The notes: generated from the sequence alone by a model not told the origin. A stretch of DNA of 64,000 bases from Bordetella flabilis (GCF_001676725.1 NZ_CP016172.1:5456001-5520000); one strand, 5' to 3'; counted from the stretch's first letter, positions 36,310 to 45,175 are shown. Numbers and translations: made by a program.

Positions 36310-37620
36310 ATGAATACGGAAACCCTGGCGCCGGCGATGCCGGTGCCCGCGGCCGATCTGCCGCGCCGCGACATGACCAAGGCGGTGGTCAGCGGTGCCA
36401 TCGGCAATATCCTGGAGTGGTACGACTTCACGGTATATGCCTACCTGGCCGCCATCCTGGGCGCGAAGTTTTTCCAGACGGGCAACGAGACCACCGCGCT
36501 GCTCTCGACCTTCGCCGTGTTCGGCGTAGGCTTTTTCGCCCGCCCCTTCGGCGGCATCCTGATCGGCATGTTCGGCGACCGCTACGGCCGCAAGCCGGCG
36601 TTGATGCTGACCTTCGGCATGATCGCCGCCTCCACCGGCCTGATCGGCGTCCTGCCCACCTACGAGACCATCGGCCTGGCCGCACCCATCCTGCTGGTGG
36701 TCGCGCGGCTGCTGCAAGGCATTTCGGCGGGCGGCGAATGGGGCGGCGCCGCGTCCTTCCTGGTGGAGTGGGCCCCGGCCAACCGGCGTGGACTGTACGG
36801 CAGCCTGCATCCCTGCGCGGTGTGCGTGGGCCTGCTGCTGGGCGCCGGGGTGACCGGCGGGTTGACGACCGCGCTGGGCAACGACGTCATGCACGACTGG
36901 GGTTGGCGTATTCCGTTCCTGATCGGCGCGGTGGTGGGGCCGATAGGCTGGTATGTGCGGCGCCAGGTCCACGAAACGCCGGTCTTCACCCGCGCCAAAG
37001 CGGCGGCGGCGAGCGCCGGCCACCGGCCACGCGCGCCGATAGGCCGGGCCATCGTCACGGCCTTTGCGTTTCCCGCTGTGCAGAGCGTGATCGTGTACCT
37101 GATCCTCGGCTATTTCCCCACGTTCGCGCAGAAGTACCTGGGCATGTCCAGCAGCGCTTCGCTATGGTCCACGGCGTTCGCCACGCTGATGATGGGCACC
37201 TTCTGCGTGCTGGCCGGACGGTTGTCCGACACCATCGGCCGCAAGCGCTGCATGATGGCGACCAGCGTGCTGTTCGCCCTGCTGTCCTATCCGGCGATAG
37301 GGCTGCTGCTGTCGGGCCCGGCCATGCCGGTGATCGTGGCGACGCAGGCCGCGCTGGCGGCGCTCTGCGGGGTCTTCCTGGGCGGCATGGCGGCGGCACT
37401 GGTGGAAATGTTCCCCACGGCGCGCCGGCTGACCGGATTGACCATCGCCTATAACCTGCAGTCGGTCATCTTCGGCGGTTTCGCGCCTTTCATCGCTTCG
37501 TGGCTGATCGCCGCGACGGGGCAGCCGATATCGATTTCGTACTTCATGATCCTGGCGGCCGTCATCTCCGTCATAGGCGTGAGCCGGCTGCGGGAAACGG
37601 CGCACGAGCCCTTGCAATAG
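36310..37620 (+). CDS. MFS transporter, metabolite:H+ symporter type
   Basis: The 436-residue inner-membrane protein has twelve predicted segments and the marks of the MHS branch (ProP, ShiA, KgtP-like): GAIGNILEWYDFTVYAYLAAILG near residue 27, GFFARPFGGILIGMFGDRYGRKPALMLT, LLQGISAGGEWGGAASFLVEWAP and GRLSDTIGRKRCMM between the halves. These carriers import organic acids or zwitterions with protons. The ATG follows an AAGGAGA ribosome site. It is the fourth gene of the LacI-controlled operon and probably brings in the sugar acid or a pathway intermediate. Confidence 0.92.
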   Translation: MNTETLAPAMPVPAADLPRRDMTKAVVSGAIGNILEWYDFTVYAYLAAILGAKFFQTGNETTALLSTFAVFGVGFFARPFGGILIGMFGDRYGRKPALMLTFGMIAASTGLIGVLPTYETIGLAAPILLVVARLLQGISAGGEWGGAASFLVEWAPANRRGLYGSLHPCAVCVGLLLGAGVTGGLTTALGNDVMHDWGWRIPFLIGAVVGPIGWYVRRQVHETPVFTRAKAAAASAGHRPRAPIGRAIVTAFAFPAVQSVIVYLILGYFPTFAQKYLGMSSSASLWSTAFATLMMGTFCVLAGRLSDTIGRKRCMMATSVLFALLSYPAIGLLLSGPAMPVIVATQAALAALCGVFLGGMAAALVEMFPTARRLTGLTIAYNLQSVIFGGFAPFIASWLIAATGQPISISYFMILAAVISVIGVSRLRETAHEPLQ

Positions 37621-37664
37621 CGTGGGTCGACACGCTCCATCAACCGGTAGTCAGGAGAGGCGCG

Positions 37665-38702
37665 ATGAAGCAGGCTGGCGGCGAACAGGCCAAGGCGCAG
37701 GCGGACATGGACGTAAACGCCGCCACGCAGGCGGACCCTATCGGTACGGCCGTGCCCACGCGCGCCCCGGTCGCCATCGTGGGCGCCGGCATGATAGGCC
37801 GCGGCTGGGCCATTGTCTTCGCGAGCGCCGGACATCCGGTGTCCCTGTGGGATCCCGACGCGCAGGCCTTGGCACAGGCCTTGGTCTTCGTGCGGGACAA
37901 GCTCCGCGTGCTGCATGCCGGCGGGCTGGCGCCCGAGGCGCCGGACATCGTGATGTCGCGCATTACCTGCCACCCCGACCTGCGGGCTTGCGTGGCGGGC
38001 GCGGTCCATGTGCAGGAGAACGGGCCGGAGAACCTGGAGCGTCGCATCGCGCTGTTTCGTGAACTGGACGCGCTGGCGCCCGCGCACGCCGTCATCGCCA
38101 GTTCCACCAGCGGCATGCCGCCCAGCGCCTTCACCGCGGACCTGCCGGGCCGCGCGCGCTGCCTGGTCGCCCATCCGCCCAACCCTCCCTACCTGCTGCC
38201 CCTGGTCGAGGTTTGTCCCGCGCCGTGGACGTCGGCGCAAGCCGTCGACCGTACGATGGACATCATGCACGCGGCGGGGCGCAAGCCCGCGCGCATGACG
38301 CACGAGAAGGATGGCTTTATCCTCAACCGGCTGCAGGGCGCCCTGCTCGCGGAAGCCTTTCGCCTCATCGACGAAGAGGTCGTGTCGGTGCGCGATCTGG
38401 ATAACGTCATCAAGCACGGACTGGGCCTGCGCTGGGCCTTCATGGGTCCGATCGAAACGGTGGATCTGAATGCCCCCGGCGGCATCGCCGATTTCTGCGC
38501 GCGCTATGGCGGGCTGTACGAAGCCCTGCAACAGCAGATGATGCCGCGGCCATGGAGCCCGGCATTGGTGGAACGGGTCGCCCTGGCGCGGCGAACCGAA
38601 CTGCCGCTGACCGGCATCGAAGCCCGCCAGTCGTGGCGCGACCAGGAACTGCTGGCGCTGGCCGCGCACCTGGCCGCGCGTGCCCGCGAGGCCGGCTCTT
38701 GA
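37665..38702 (+). CDS. 3-hydroxyacyl-CoA dehydrogenase-family enzyme, lambda-crystallin/L-gulonate dehydrogenase type
   Basis: The 345-residue product has a variable 30-residue N terminus, an NAD-binding loop VAIVGAGMIGRGWAIVFASAGHPVSLWD (about 36-63), SSTSGMPPSAF, and AHPPNPPYLLPLVEVCPAPWT, which is the typical phrase of the lambda-crystallin branch (L-gulonate 3-dehydrogenase) rather than of fatty-acid beta-oxidation enzymes. The C-terminal domain has RLQGALLAEAFRLIDEEVVSVRDLDNVIKHGLGLRWAFMGP. It probably oxidises a 3-hydroxy acid of the sugar-acid pathway with NAD. A GGAGAGG site precedes the start, and its stop overlaps the possible TTG start of the next gene. Confidence 0.88.
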   Translation: MKQAGGEQAKAQADMDVNAATQADPIGTAVPTRAPVAIVGAGMIGRGWAIVFASAGHPVSLWDPDAQALAQALVFVRDKLRVLHAGGLAPEAPDIVMSRITCHPDLRACVAGAVHVQENGPENLERRIALFRELDALAPAHAVIASSTSGMPPSAFTADLPGRARCLVAHPPNPPYLLPLVEVCPAPWTSAQAVDRTMDIMHAAGRKPARMTHEKDGFILNRLQGALLAEAFRLIDEEVVSVRDLDNVIKHGLGLRWAFMGPIETVDLNAPGGIADFCARYGGLYEALQQQMMPRPWSPALVERVALARRTELPLTGIEARQSWRDQELLALAAHLAARAREAGS

Positions 38703-39679
38703 ACAGCACCACCGCCGCAATGGACCCCGGCGCCGATTGCCCCGGCCCGCGCGCGGATACCCGTGCGCCCCTCGTGCGGATACCGCACGGCGCCTGCGAC
38801 GCGCATTTCCATGTGTTCGGCCCCTACGCCCGCTATCCCCTCGCGGACGGACGCAGCTATACGCCGCCGGCCGCCCCGCTGGCCGCGTATCTCGGCATGG
38901 CGGCGACCCTGGGCATGACGCGCGCGGTAATCGTGCAGCCCAGCGTCTATGGCGCGGACAATCGCTGCATGCTGGACGCCTTGGTGGCCATGGGCACAAC
39001 GCGCGCCAGGGGCATCGCCGTGCTGGGCACCGATGCAGGCGGCTCCCCGGGCAAGCAGCGGGGCGTCACGCGGGTCCCGGCAGCACTGAAGGACATGGAC
39101 GGCGTGGGCGTGCGTGGCGTCCGCTTCAATGCAATCACCGGCGACAAGGATTTCCAAAGCCGGCTGGACGACGCGGCGCGGCGCGTGGGCGACCTGGGTT
39201 GGCACATCCAGCTATTCGTCGAACCCGAAGCGTTGCGCGCCTGCCTGCCGCGCATACGGACGCTGCCCGTGGATGTCGTGATCGACCACCTCGGCCAGAT
39301 CGACCCGGCGGCGGGCCCGGATGGCCTCGCCTTCGATACGCTGCGCCGCGCGTTGGATACGGGCCGGGCCTGGGTGAAACTTACCGGCTACCGCTGTTCG
39401 CGCCAGGCCGCGCCCTATGCCGACCTGGCGCCCTATGTGCGCGTACTGGCGCGCGAGCATGGCGACCGCCTGCTGTGGGGCTCGAACTGGCCGCATCCCA
39501 TCCGTTACCACGACATGCCGGAAGACGGCGCCCTGGTGGACGCCCTGGCGAGCTGGCTGGACGATGAAGCCACGCTGCATCGCGTGCTGGTTCACAACCC
39601 GGCGCGCCTGTATGGCTTTCCCGGCGCGCATTCCGGCGGCGGCGACGGCGCCTGGGCTCCGCGGAACGCCCCTGGGTAA
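38699..39679 (+). CDS. COG3618-type amidohydrolase, probable lactonase
   Basis: The roughly 326-residue TIM-barrel hydrolase belongs to the Amidohydro_2 group with 2-pyrone-4,6-dicarboxylate lactonase and L-rhamnono- or fucono-lactonases. Signs are GACDAHFHVFGPYARYP (metal-site His36 and His38), RGVRFNAITG, HIQLFVEPEAL, VDVVIDHLGQID, AWVKLTGYRCS and LLWGSNWPHPIRYHDMP. The Asn in GSNWPHP sits where many members have a catalytic Asp. The start may be the TTG at 38699, which overlaps the previous stop (TTGA) and has GAGG seven bases upstream, or the ATG at 38720 that lacks a ribosome site. It would open a lactone to the acid used by the dehydratase. Confidence 0.82.
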   Translation: MNSTTAAMDPGADCPGPRADTRAPLVRIPHGACDAHFHVFGPYARYPLADGRSYTPPAAPLAAYLGMAATLGMTRAVIVQPSVYGADNRCMLDALVAMGTTRARGIAVLGTDAGGSPGKQRGVTRVPAALKDMDGVGVRGVRFNAITGDKDFQSRLDDAARRVGDLGWHIQLFVEPEALRACLPRIRTLPVDVVIDHLGQIDPAAGPDGLAFDTLRRALDTGRAWVKLTGYRCSRQAAPYADLAPYVRVLAREHGDRLLWGSNWPHPIRYHDMPEDGALVDALASWLDDEATLHRVLVHNPARLYGFPGAHSGGGDGAWAPRNAPG

Positions 39680-39764
39680 ACTACCCACCCAGCAGTCCGC
39701 CCGCGCCGGTGCCCTGCACCGGTGGACCGCGCGACATGGCTGCGCATTTCACTGGAGACTTTGC

Positions 39765-40247
39765 ATGACTTTTCCCCGATTGGCGATCGCCGCCCTGGTC
39801 CTGGCCGTTCACGGCAGCGCCTGGGCGGACGACTACAAGAAAGGCGACATCGAGATCGAAGACCTGTGGGTGCGCGCCACCGCGCCGGGCCAGCCCAACG
39901 GCGGCGGCTATATGGAAATAGAGAACCATGGCAAGGCCGCCGATGAGCTGCTCGCCGTGAAGTCGGACGTCGCGCAGACCGTGGAAATCCACGAGACCCG
40001 CGACGCCAACGGCATGTCGACGATGCGCAAGGTGGACGCGCCGCTGACCATACCGCCCGGCGGGGAAGTGAAGTTCGCCCCCGGCGGTTATCACGTCATG
40101 TTCGTGAAGCTCAAGCAAGCCTTCAAGGAAGGCACGGAAATCCCGGCCACGCTCACCTTCCGGCAGGCGGGCGACGTTCCGGTGGTCTTCAAGGTCAAGC
40201 CGCTGACCTACAAGCCGCATGGCATGAGCGGCCACATGGCCCACTGA
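39765..40247 (+). CDS. Periplasmic copper chaperone PCu(A)C
   Basis: The 160-residue product has a signal peptide (MTFPRLAIAALVLAVHGSAWA) and the PCu(A)C domain that carries Cu(I) to cytochrome oxidase in the periplasm. The metal motif is visible as His76, Met87, His110 and Met112 (EIHETRDANGMSTMRKVD ... GGYHVMFV), close to the canonical H-X10-M-X21-H-X-M with one extra spacer residue. A His/Met-rich tail (PHGMSGHMAH) may bind extra copper. GGAG precedes the ATG. It is 85 bases after the hydrolase gene and probably separate from that operon. No Sco or oxidase genes are adjacent. Confidence 0.92.
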   Translation: MTFPRLAIAALVLAVHGSAWADDYKKGDIEIEDLWVRATAPGQPNGGGYMEIENHGKAADELLAVKSDVAQTVEIHETRDANGMSTMRKVDAPLTIPPGGEVKFAPGGYHVMFVKLKQAFKEGTEIPATLTFRQAGDVPVVFKVKPLTYKPHGMSGHMAH

Positions 40248-40365
40248 GCTTGTATCGGCCGGCGCCCGGCCCGCGGCGGGTTCGACGCCTGATGCGGCGC
40301 CTCCCCCTCGAACCGGCCGTTCCAGGCGACCGGAGCAGCCCCACCCCCCGCGCCGGCCGCGCCGC

Positions 40366-41331
40366 TCACTCCAGCCGGATATTCGCCTTGCGGATCACCC
40401 CGGCCCACATCCGCCGCTCCTGCTCCGCGTAGGCCTTGAATTCGGCCGGCGACATGGGCATGGGTATCACGCCCATGTCCTGCAGCTTGCCGGCGACCTC
40501 GGGCAGCGACAGCGTCTTCTGCAGGTCGGCGCTGAACTTCTTCACCACCGCGTCCGGCAGCCCCGCCGGCCCCACCACCCCTTGCCAGGCATAGGCGGTG
40601 AAGTCGCCGACGCCCTGTTCGGCCATGGTGGGCACGTCGGGCAGCACCGGCAGCCGTTGCGGCGTGGCCGCGCCCAGGACGCGCAGCTTGCCCGCCTTGA
40701 CGTTCGGCAGGCCGGCCGCCAGATCGATGAACATCATGTCGACCTGGCCCCCCAGCAGGTCCTGGATGGCGGGTGCGGCGCCCTTGTAGGGCACGTGCAG
40801 CAGGTCCACGCCGGTGCGCTGCTTGAACAGTTCCAGGGCCAGATGATGCGGCGAACCGGAACCGGCGGACGCGGCCGTGAGCTTGCCCGGCGTGGCGCGG
40901 GCCGCCGCCAGTACGTCCGCCACCGTTTTGTAGGGCGAGTTCACGTTGACGGCGAGCAACAGCGGCAGCTTGGCCAGGCCGCCTATGTAGGTGAACTTGT
41001 CCGGATCGTAGGAAAGCTTGGCGTACAGCGACGGGTTGTACGCCAAGGTGCCGGAGTCGGCCGTCCCCACCATATCGCCGTTGGGCGTCGCCTGCGCCAC
41101 GGCCGTGGCGCCGATGATGGTCGCGGCGCCGGGGCGGTTTTCCACCACGATGGTCTGGCCCAGCGACTTCTCCAACGTGCTGGCCACCGTGCGCGCCACG
41201 ACGTCCGATCCACCGCCGGCCGGGTAAGGCACGATCCACCGTATGGGCTGGGTCGGCCAGTCCTGGGCCGTCGCGAAGGGGGCGACACATAGCGCGGCGA
41301 TGGCCGCCACGCGCCGTATGCTTGCATGCAT
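40366..41331 (-). CDS. Bug-family (TctC-like) periplasmic solute receptor
   Basis: The 321-residue product has a signal peptide (MHASIRRVAAIAALCVAPFATA) and the family pattern WPTQPIRWIVPYPAGGGSDVVARTVASTLEKSLGQTIVVENRPGAATIIG, GTADSGTLAYNPSLYAKLSYDPDKFTYIGGLAKLPLLLAV and VPYKGAAPAIQDLLGGQVDMMF. The ATG at 41331 follows GAGGAGA. It is encoded alone between the copper chaperone (convergent) and yggS (same strand, 98 bases upstream), so its substrate cannot be deduced from context. It is the third orphan receptor of this type in the window. Confidence 0.92.
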   Translation of the reverse strand: MHASIRRVAAIAALCVAPFATAQDWPTQPIRWIVPYPAGGGSDVVARTVASTLEKSLGQTIVVENRPGAATIIGATAVAQATPNGDMVGTADSGTLAYNPSLYAKLSYDPDKFTYIGGLAKLPLLLAVNVNSPYKTVADVLAAARATPGKLTAASAGSGSPHHLALELFKQRTGVDLLHVPYKGAAPAIQDLLGGQVDMMFIDLAAGLPNVKAGKLRVLGAATPQRLPVLPDVPTMAEQGVGDFTAYAWQGVVGPAGLPDAVVKKFSADLQKTLSLPEVAGKLQDMGVIPMPMSPAEFKAYAEQERRMWAGVIRKANIRLE

Positions 41332-41429
41332 TGTCTGTCTCCTCGATTCATCCGTCGTCCGAAGCGGATGCCTTCCTAGGGGTGGGGCGTGAAGGTCGGC
41401 CGCAATCGCCGCCCACGCCCGGCACATCA

Positions 41430-42167
41430 TTATGCCGCCGGCGCCACGCCCGCCACTGTGCCGTAATCGCGCGCGCCGAACAGCGCGCTGCCGATACGTA
41501 CCTCGGTGGCGCCTTCTTCGATGGCCAGTTCGAAGTCGCCGCTCATGCCCATGGAAAGACGCGGCAGGTCGATACCGGGGATGGCTTCATCGCGCAGGCG
41601 GTCGCGCCACTGCCGCAGCGTGCGGAAGCAGGCCCGCACCGCTTCGTCGTCGTCCGAGTTGACCGCCAGCGTCATCAGGCCGCGCACCCTCAGGCTGGGA
41701 TAGTCGCGCGCCACCGTGCGCACGAATTCCGGCAGCGCGGCGGGATCCAGGCCGTACTTGCCGGGCTCGTCGGAAGTCTTGACCTGCACCAGCACGTCCA
41801 GCGTGCGGCCTTCCTGCCGCAGGCGCCGATCCAGGGCCTCGGCCAGGTCCAGCCGATCCAGGGACTGCACCTCCGCGGCCAGGCGCGCGGCGTCCTTGGC
41901 CTTGTTGGTCTGCAAATGCCCGATCACCACCCACTCGATGCCGCAGTCGGCCAGCGGGCCGGCCTTGTCGCGTACTTCCTGCATCTTGCTTTCGCCGAAA
42001 CGCCGCAAGCCCAGCCCGGCGACGGCGCGGATCAGATCCACGCCGAAGGTCTTGCTGACAGGCAGCAAGGCGACCTCGGCGGGATCGCGGCCGGCGCGGC
42101 GGCAGGCGGCCGCGATGCGGGACTGCAGGTCGGCCAGGCGCTGGGCGACGGTATCGGGGGCGGACAT
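41430..42167 (-). CDS. yggS: YggS-family pyridoxal-phosphate homeostasis protein
   Basis: The 245-residue product is the PLP-binding TIM-barrel protein that buffers free pyridoxal phosphate and affects amino-acid metabolism. Evidence: RLADLQSRIAAACRRAGRDPAEVALLPVSKTFGVDLIRAV with the PLP lysine at position 39, GLRRFGESKMQEVRDKAGPL, IEWVVIGHLQTNKAKDAARLAAEVQSLDRLDLAEAL, GLMTLAVNSDD and LSMGMSGDFELAIEEGATEVRIGSALFGARDY. The length is normal. In many proteobacteria it sits near proC or pilT; here it diverges from an aminotransferase gene, another PLP protein. Confidence 0.95.
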   Translation of the reverse strand: MSAPDTVAQRLADLQSRIAAACRRAGRDPAEVALLPVSKTFGVDLIRAVAGLGLRRFGESKMQEVRDKAGPLADCGIEWVVIGHLQTNKAKDAARLAAEVQSLDRLDLAEALDRRLRQEGRTLDVLVQVKTSDEPGKYGLDPAALPEFVRTVARDYPSLRVRGLMTLAVNSDDDEAVRACFRTLRQWRDRLRDEAIPGIDLPRLSMGMSGDFELAIEEGATEVRIGSALFGARDYGTVAGVAPAA

Positions 42168-42268
42168 GGTCAGACTCGATAAATAAGGAAACGGCCTAGT
42201 TTAGAATCTCTGCGCATTCCCGGCCCGCCTTGCGCGGCGGCATTTCGTTCCTGGATCAGGCGTCCATC

Positions 42269-43513
42269 ATGTCGTCCCTCTCCGTGCCCGGCTACGCGTT
42301 CGCGGCACCGTTTCAGATTCCGGCCCCCTCCCCCATCCGCTCGCTTGCTCCCTACGCCAACCGCCCCGGCACCATCAGCATGGCCGGCGGCTATCCCGCG
42401 CAGGAGCTGTTCGACGTCGCCGGTCTGACCGCCGCGTCGGGCAAGGTCGCCACGCGGCTCGCGAGCTGCCTGCAATACTCCAACATCGAGGGCCAGCCGG
42501 CGCTGCGGGCCCAACTGGCACGGCTATCCGCCGAACGCGGTGTGCGTTGCGATCCGGACACCGAACTGGCGGTGACCGGCGGGTCGCAGCAGTCGCTGGC
42601 GCTGCTCGGCCGGGTCATGCTGCAGCCGGGTGACGCCGCCATCATCGAGAGCCCGGGCTTCCCCAACTCGCGCCAGGCCTTGCACTATACCGGCGCGGAC
42701 ATCCACCCCGTGCGGTCCGGCCCGGACGGCGTCGACGTCGACGCGCTGGCGCAACTGGTGGAACGGGTCAAGCCCAAGCTGGTGAGCGTGGTGGCGACGT
42801 TTTCGAATCCCTGTGGCGCAACGCTCAGCCGTGCCCGCCGGCTGCGCCTGCTGGAACTTGCCGTCCGGCACCGTTTCCTGCTGGTGGAGGACGATCCCTA
42901 CGGCGAACTGCGCTTCGAAGGCGTAGCCGTTCCGCCGCTCGCGGCCCTGGCCGAAGGGGAAGCACGCAACTGGGTGGTGTACATCTCCAGCATGTCCAAG
43001 ACCATGGCGCCGGCCTTGCGCATCGGCTGGATGATCGCACCCGCCGAGATCCGGCGCCGCTGCGTCAGCGCCAAGGCCGCCGATGACATGGCCTCGTCGG
43101 CCTGGGTGCAGGAGATCGTGGCGCAATACGTGCAGGACGGCCACTATCACTCGCATGTCCCGCGCATCCGTGATGCCTATGCGGCACGCTGCGAAGCGCT
43201 GGCCGCCGCGCTGGCAGAGGAACTGGGCGATCGCGTGTCGTTCAGCAAGCCGCAGGGCGGCATGTTCTGCTGGGTGCGGTTGAATGGCGATATCGACAGC
43301 ACGCGGCTGCTGCCCTACGCCATCGAGCATGAAGTGGTCTATGTGCCGGGCAAGGCCTTCTATGCCGATCCGGGGCAGGCGGACATGCAGGCGATGCGTT
43401 TGTCCTTCGCCACCATGAACGGTGCGGAGATCCGCCAGGGCATCGTGCGTATCGGCGCCGCGCTGGATGCCTGCGCGCGGAACGAACCGGTTTCTATCGT
43501 CCTGCCCGGCTAG
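42269..43513 (+). CDS. PLP-dependent aminotransferase, 2-aminoadipate aminotransferase-like
   Basis: The 414-residue fold-type I aminotransferase resembles the free-standing cousins of the MocR family (LysN/2-aminoadipate type). Features: ISMAGGYPAQELFDVAGL, YSNIEGQPALRAQLARLSAERGV, VTGGSQQSLALLGRVMLQPGDAAIIESPGFPNS, FSNPCGATLSRARR, LVEDDPYGELRF and SSMSKTMAPALRIGWM with the PLP lysine at 244. The start at 42269 (MSSLSVPGY) is chosen over an ATG at 42230 because homologous sequence begins there. It diverges from yggS across about 100 bases containing AGTTTAGAATC, a reasonable -10 region. The natural amino donor and acceptor are unknown. Confidence 0.87.
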   Translation: MSSLSVPGYAFAAPFQIPAPSPIRSLAPYANRPGTISMAGGYPAQELFDVAGLTAASGKVATRLASCLQYSNIEGQPALRAQLARLSAERGVRCDPDTELAVTGGSQQSLALLGRVMLQPGDAAIIESPGFPNSRQALHYTGADIHPVRSGPDGVDVDALAQLVERVKPKLVSVVATFSNPCGATLSRARRLRLLELAVRHRFLLVEDDPYGELRFEGVAVPPLAALAEGEARNWVVYISSMSKTMAPALRIGWMIAPAEIRRRCVSAKAADDMASSAWVQEIVAQYVQDGHYHSHVPRIRDAYAARCEALAAALAEELGDRVSFSKPQGGMFCWVRLNGDIDSTRLLPYAIEHEVVYVPGKAFYADPGQADMQAMRLSFATMNGAEIRQGIVRIGAALDACARNEPVSIVLPG

Positions 43514-43635
43514 GCGGGGGGCGGCCCGCGGCGCAAGCGCGGCCCCTCAGCGTCCACGTCATCGGCACACGCGCCATCCCGTACCCGCGCCGTCGGGAAC
43601 AAGCGCCATCGGGCACGCGTGCGCGGCCGCTCCGG

Positions 43636-45051
43636 TCAAGCGCTATTCAGCAGCCGGGCGAACAGGTCGGGCGGCCCCATCTGGCCGCCCTTGAGCATGA
43701 GTTCCACGCCGTTCGCGGCGTGGCCGGGCGCGTGGACCCGGCATACCGCCACGCCCGGGCTCGCGACGAAAGCCAGCGTCAAGGCACGCGCGCCCCAGGA
43801 CTGGACGGCCAGGCTGGAGGTATCGCCGCCGGCCAGGCCGACGCGCTCAAGGGGATGCCGGGCCAGGATTTCCGCCATCAGGCGGCCGCAGGACGTGGCC
43901 AGCGCGCGGGTGAAACCCGGCCGGTGCGCGGCGCTGTCGTCGGCCAGCGTGCTGTGGGCGACCACGCTGCGGCCCTCGCGCAGCAGCCCCACGATGCGAC
44001 GCGCCAGCGCATCGCCGTAGACGGTGTCGTTGCCCGCCATGGCCATCGGATCAAGCGCAATCGAGGCGAAGCCCGCATGTTCGGCCGCGCCGATCTGCGC
44101 CGCCGTCACCGGAGAACGGCTGCCCGCGATGACGAAGGTCTGCGATACGGCGCGCGGCGCGCGCGCCGTGGACATGCCCTGCCCGGATATCGGGGGACCG
44201 GCCGGTGCCTCTGCCGGACCGCTCGACCGAGGAGGCTCGCCATCCGTCATGGGTGCAGGCGGCAGTTGCGCGGCGGCCAGCAGCGCCTGGGTCGCGCCGG
44301 TCGGACCGACGGCCAGCAAAGGCTGGCGACCGCTGCGCTGGAAACCCCACAGCAGCGCGCCGATACGCGCCAGATGGGCCGGGCGGACCACATCGAACAA
44401 CACCGTGCCGGCGCCGTCCGCGCACAAGGCCGCCAGCCGCCGCGCCTGGGCCACGCCGTCCTCTTCCAGCATCTCGGCATCGAAGGACGCCACACCGGCC
44501 AGGCCCTGGCGTTCCAGATGGACGCGCAAATCCGCTTCGTCCATGGGTGTGACGGGATGCTGGCGCATGGTGGGATGGCGGTCGATGCGATACAGCGGCC
44601 CGCCCTGCCCGGCACGGGCGTACAGATTGGCGAACACGCAATAGCGGCCCAGATTGGGTTGGCCACCGACGATGAACGCCGGACGCGGGCCCAGCGTCCG
44701 CCGCGCCAGGCCGATCGCATGGCCGATGCTGCCGATGTGGGGCGCGCTGTCGAAAGTCGAACATGTCTTGTAGTGCAGCACCTGCGCGCCCGTCGCTGCC
44801 AGGCCACGGAAGATGCGCGGCAGGTCGGCATCCATTTCGGCGGGCGACATGGCGCGTGCCGTGCCGGCCACACCGATGCAGTCGAGCGGGCCGAAAGCGG
44901 CCAGGTCCTGCGGCTCGGGGACGTCCAGGAACAGGACGGCGCGCCAGCCTGCGGCCACCACCGCGGCGAGGGTATCGGTTGAACCGGTGAAATCGTCACC
45001 GTAGTAGGCCAATCGTATTCCGCCGTGCATGCCCGCATTCATTCCCGTCAT
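43636..45051 (-). CDS. DUF1537 four-carbon acid sugar kinase-family protein
   Basis: The 471-residue product belongs to the kinase family that phosphorylates tetronates, 3-oxo-tetronates and related acids (OtnK, DtnK, OiaK). Its N-terminal substrate domain begins IRLAYYGDDFTGSTDTLAAVVAAGWRAVLFLD with the conserved DDFTGS, and continues HYKTCSTFDSAPHIGSIGHAIGLA. The C-terminal nucleotide domain has VVAHSTL, RVGLAGGDTSSLAVQSWGARALTL and PGHAANGVELMLKGGQMG with the GGDTS motif. It lies directly after a RuBisCO-like gene; this kinase plus RuBisCO-like pairing is the hallmark of 3-oxo-isoapionate pathways (OiaK with OiaT or OiaX). It is the last gene of the TRAP operon. Confidence 0.87.
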   Translation of the reverse strand: MTGMNAGMHGGIRLAYYGDDFTGSTDTLAAVVAAGWRAVLFLDVPEPQDLAAFGPLDCIGVAGTARAMSPAEMDADLPRIFRGLAATGAQVLHYKTCSTFDSAPHIGSIGHAIGLARRTLGPRPAFIVGGQPNLGRYCVFANLYARAGQGGPLYRIDRHPTMRQHPVTPMDEADLRVHLERQGLAGVASFDAEMLEEDGVAQARRLAALCADGAGTVLFDVVRPAHLARIGALLWGFQRSGRQPLLAVGPTGATQALLAAAQLPPAPMTDGEPPRSSGPAEAPAGPPISGQGMSTARAPRAVSQTFVIAGSRSPVTAAQIGAAEHAGFASIALDPMAMAGNDTVYGDALARRIVGLLREGRSVVAHSTLADDSAAHRPGFTRALATSCGRLMAEILARHPLERVGLAGGDTSSLAVQSWGARALTLAFVASPGVAVCRVHAPGHAANGVELMLKGGQMGPPDLFARLLNSA

Positions 45052-45175
45052 TGTGCGCCCCAGCCATTGTCGTCAGTGTGCGGGGCCATGTCGAAGTGAA
45101 TGCCTGTTCATGCCCCGCCCGCGGTCCCTGCGCCGTGAAAGCGCTGTGCCGCAGCACTCGCGCCGGCGACCGCGG

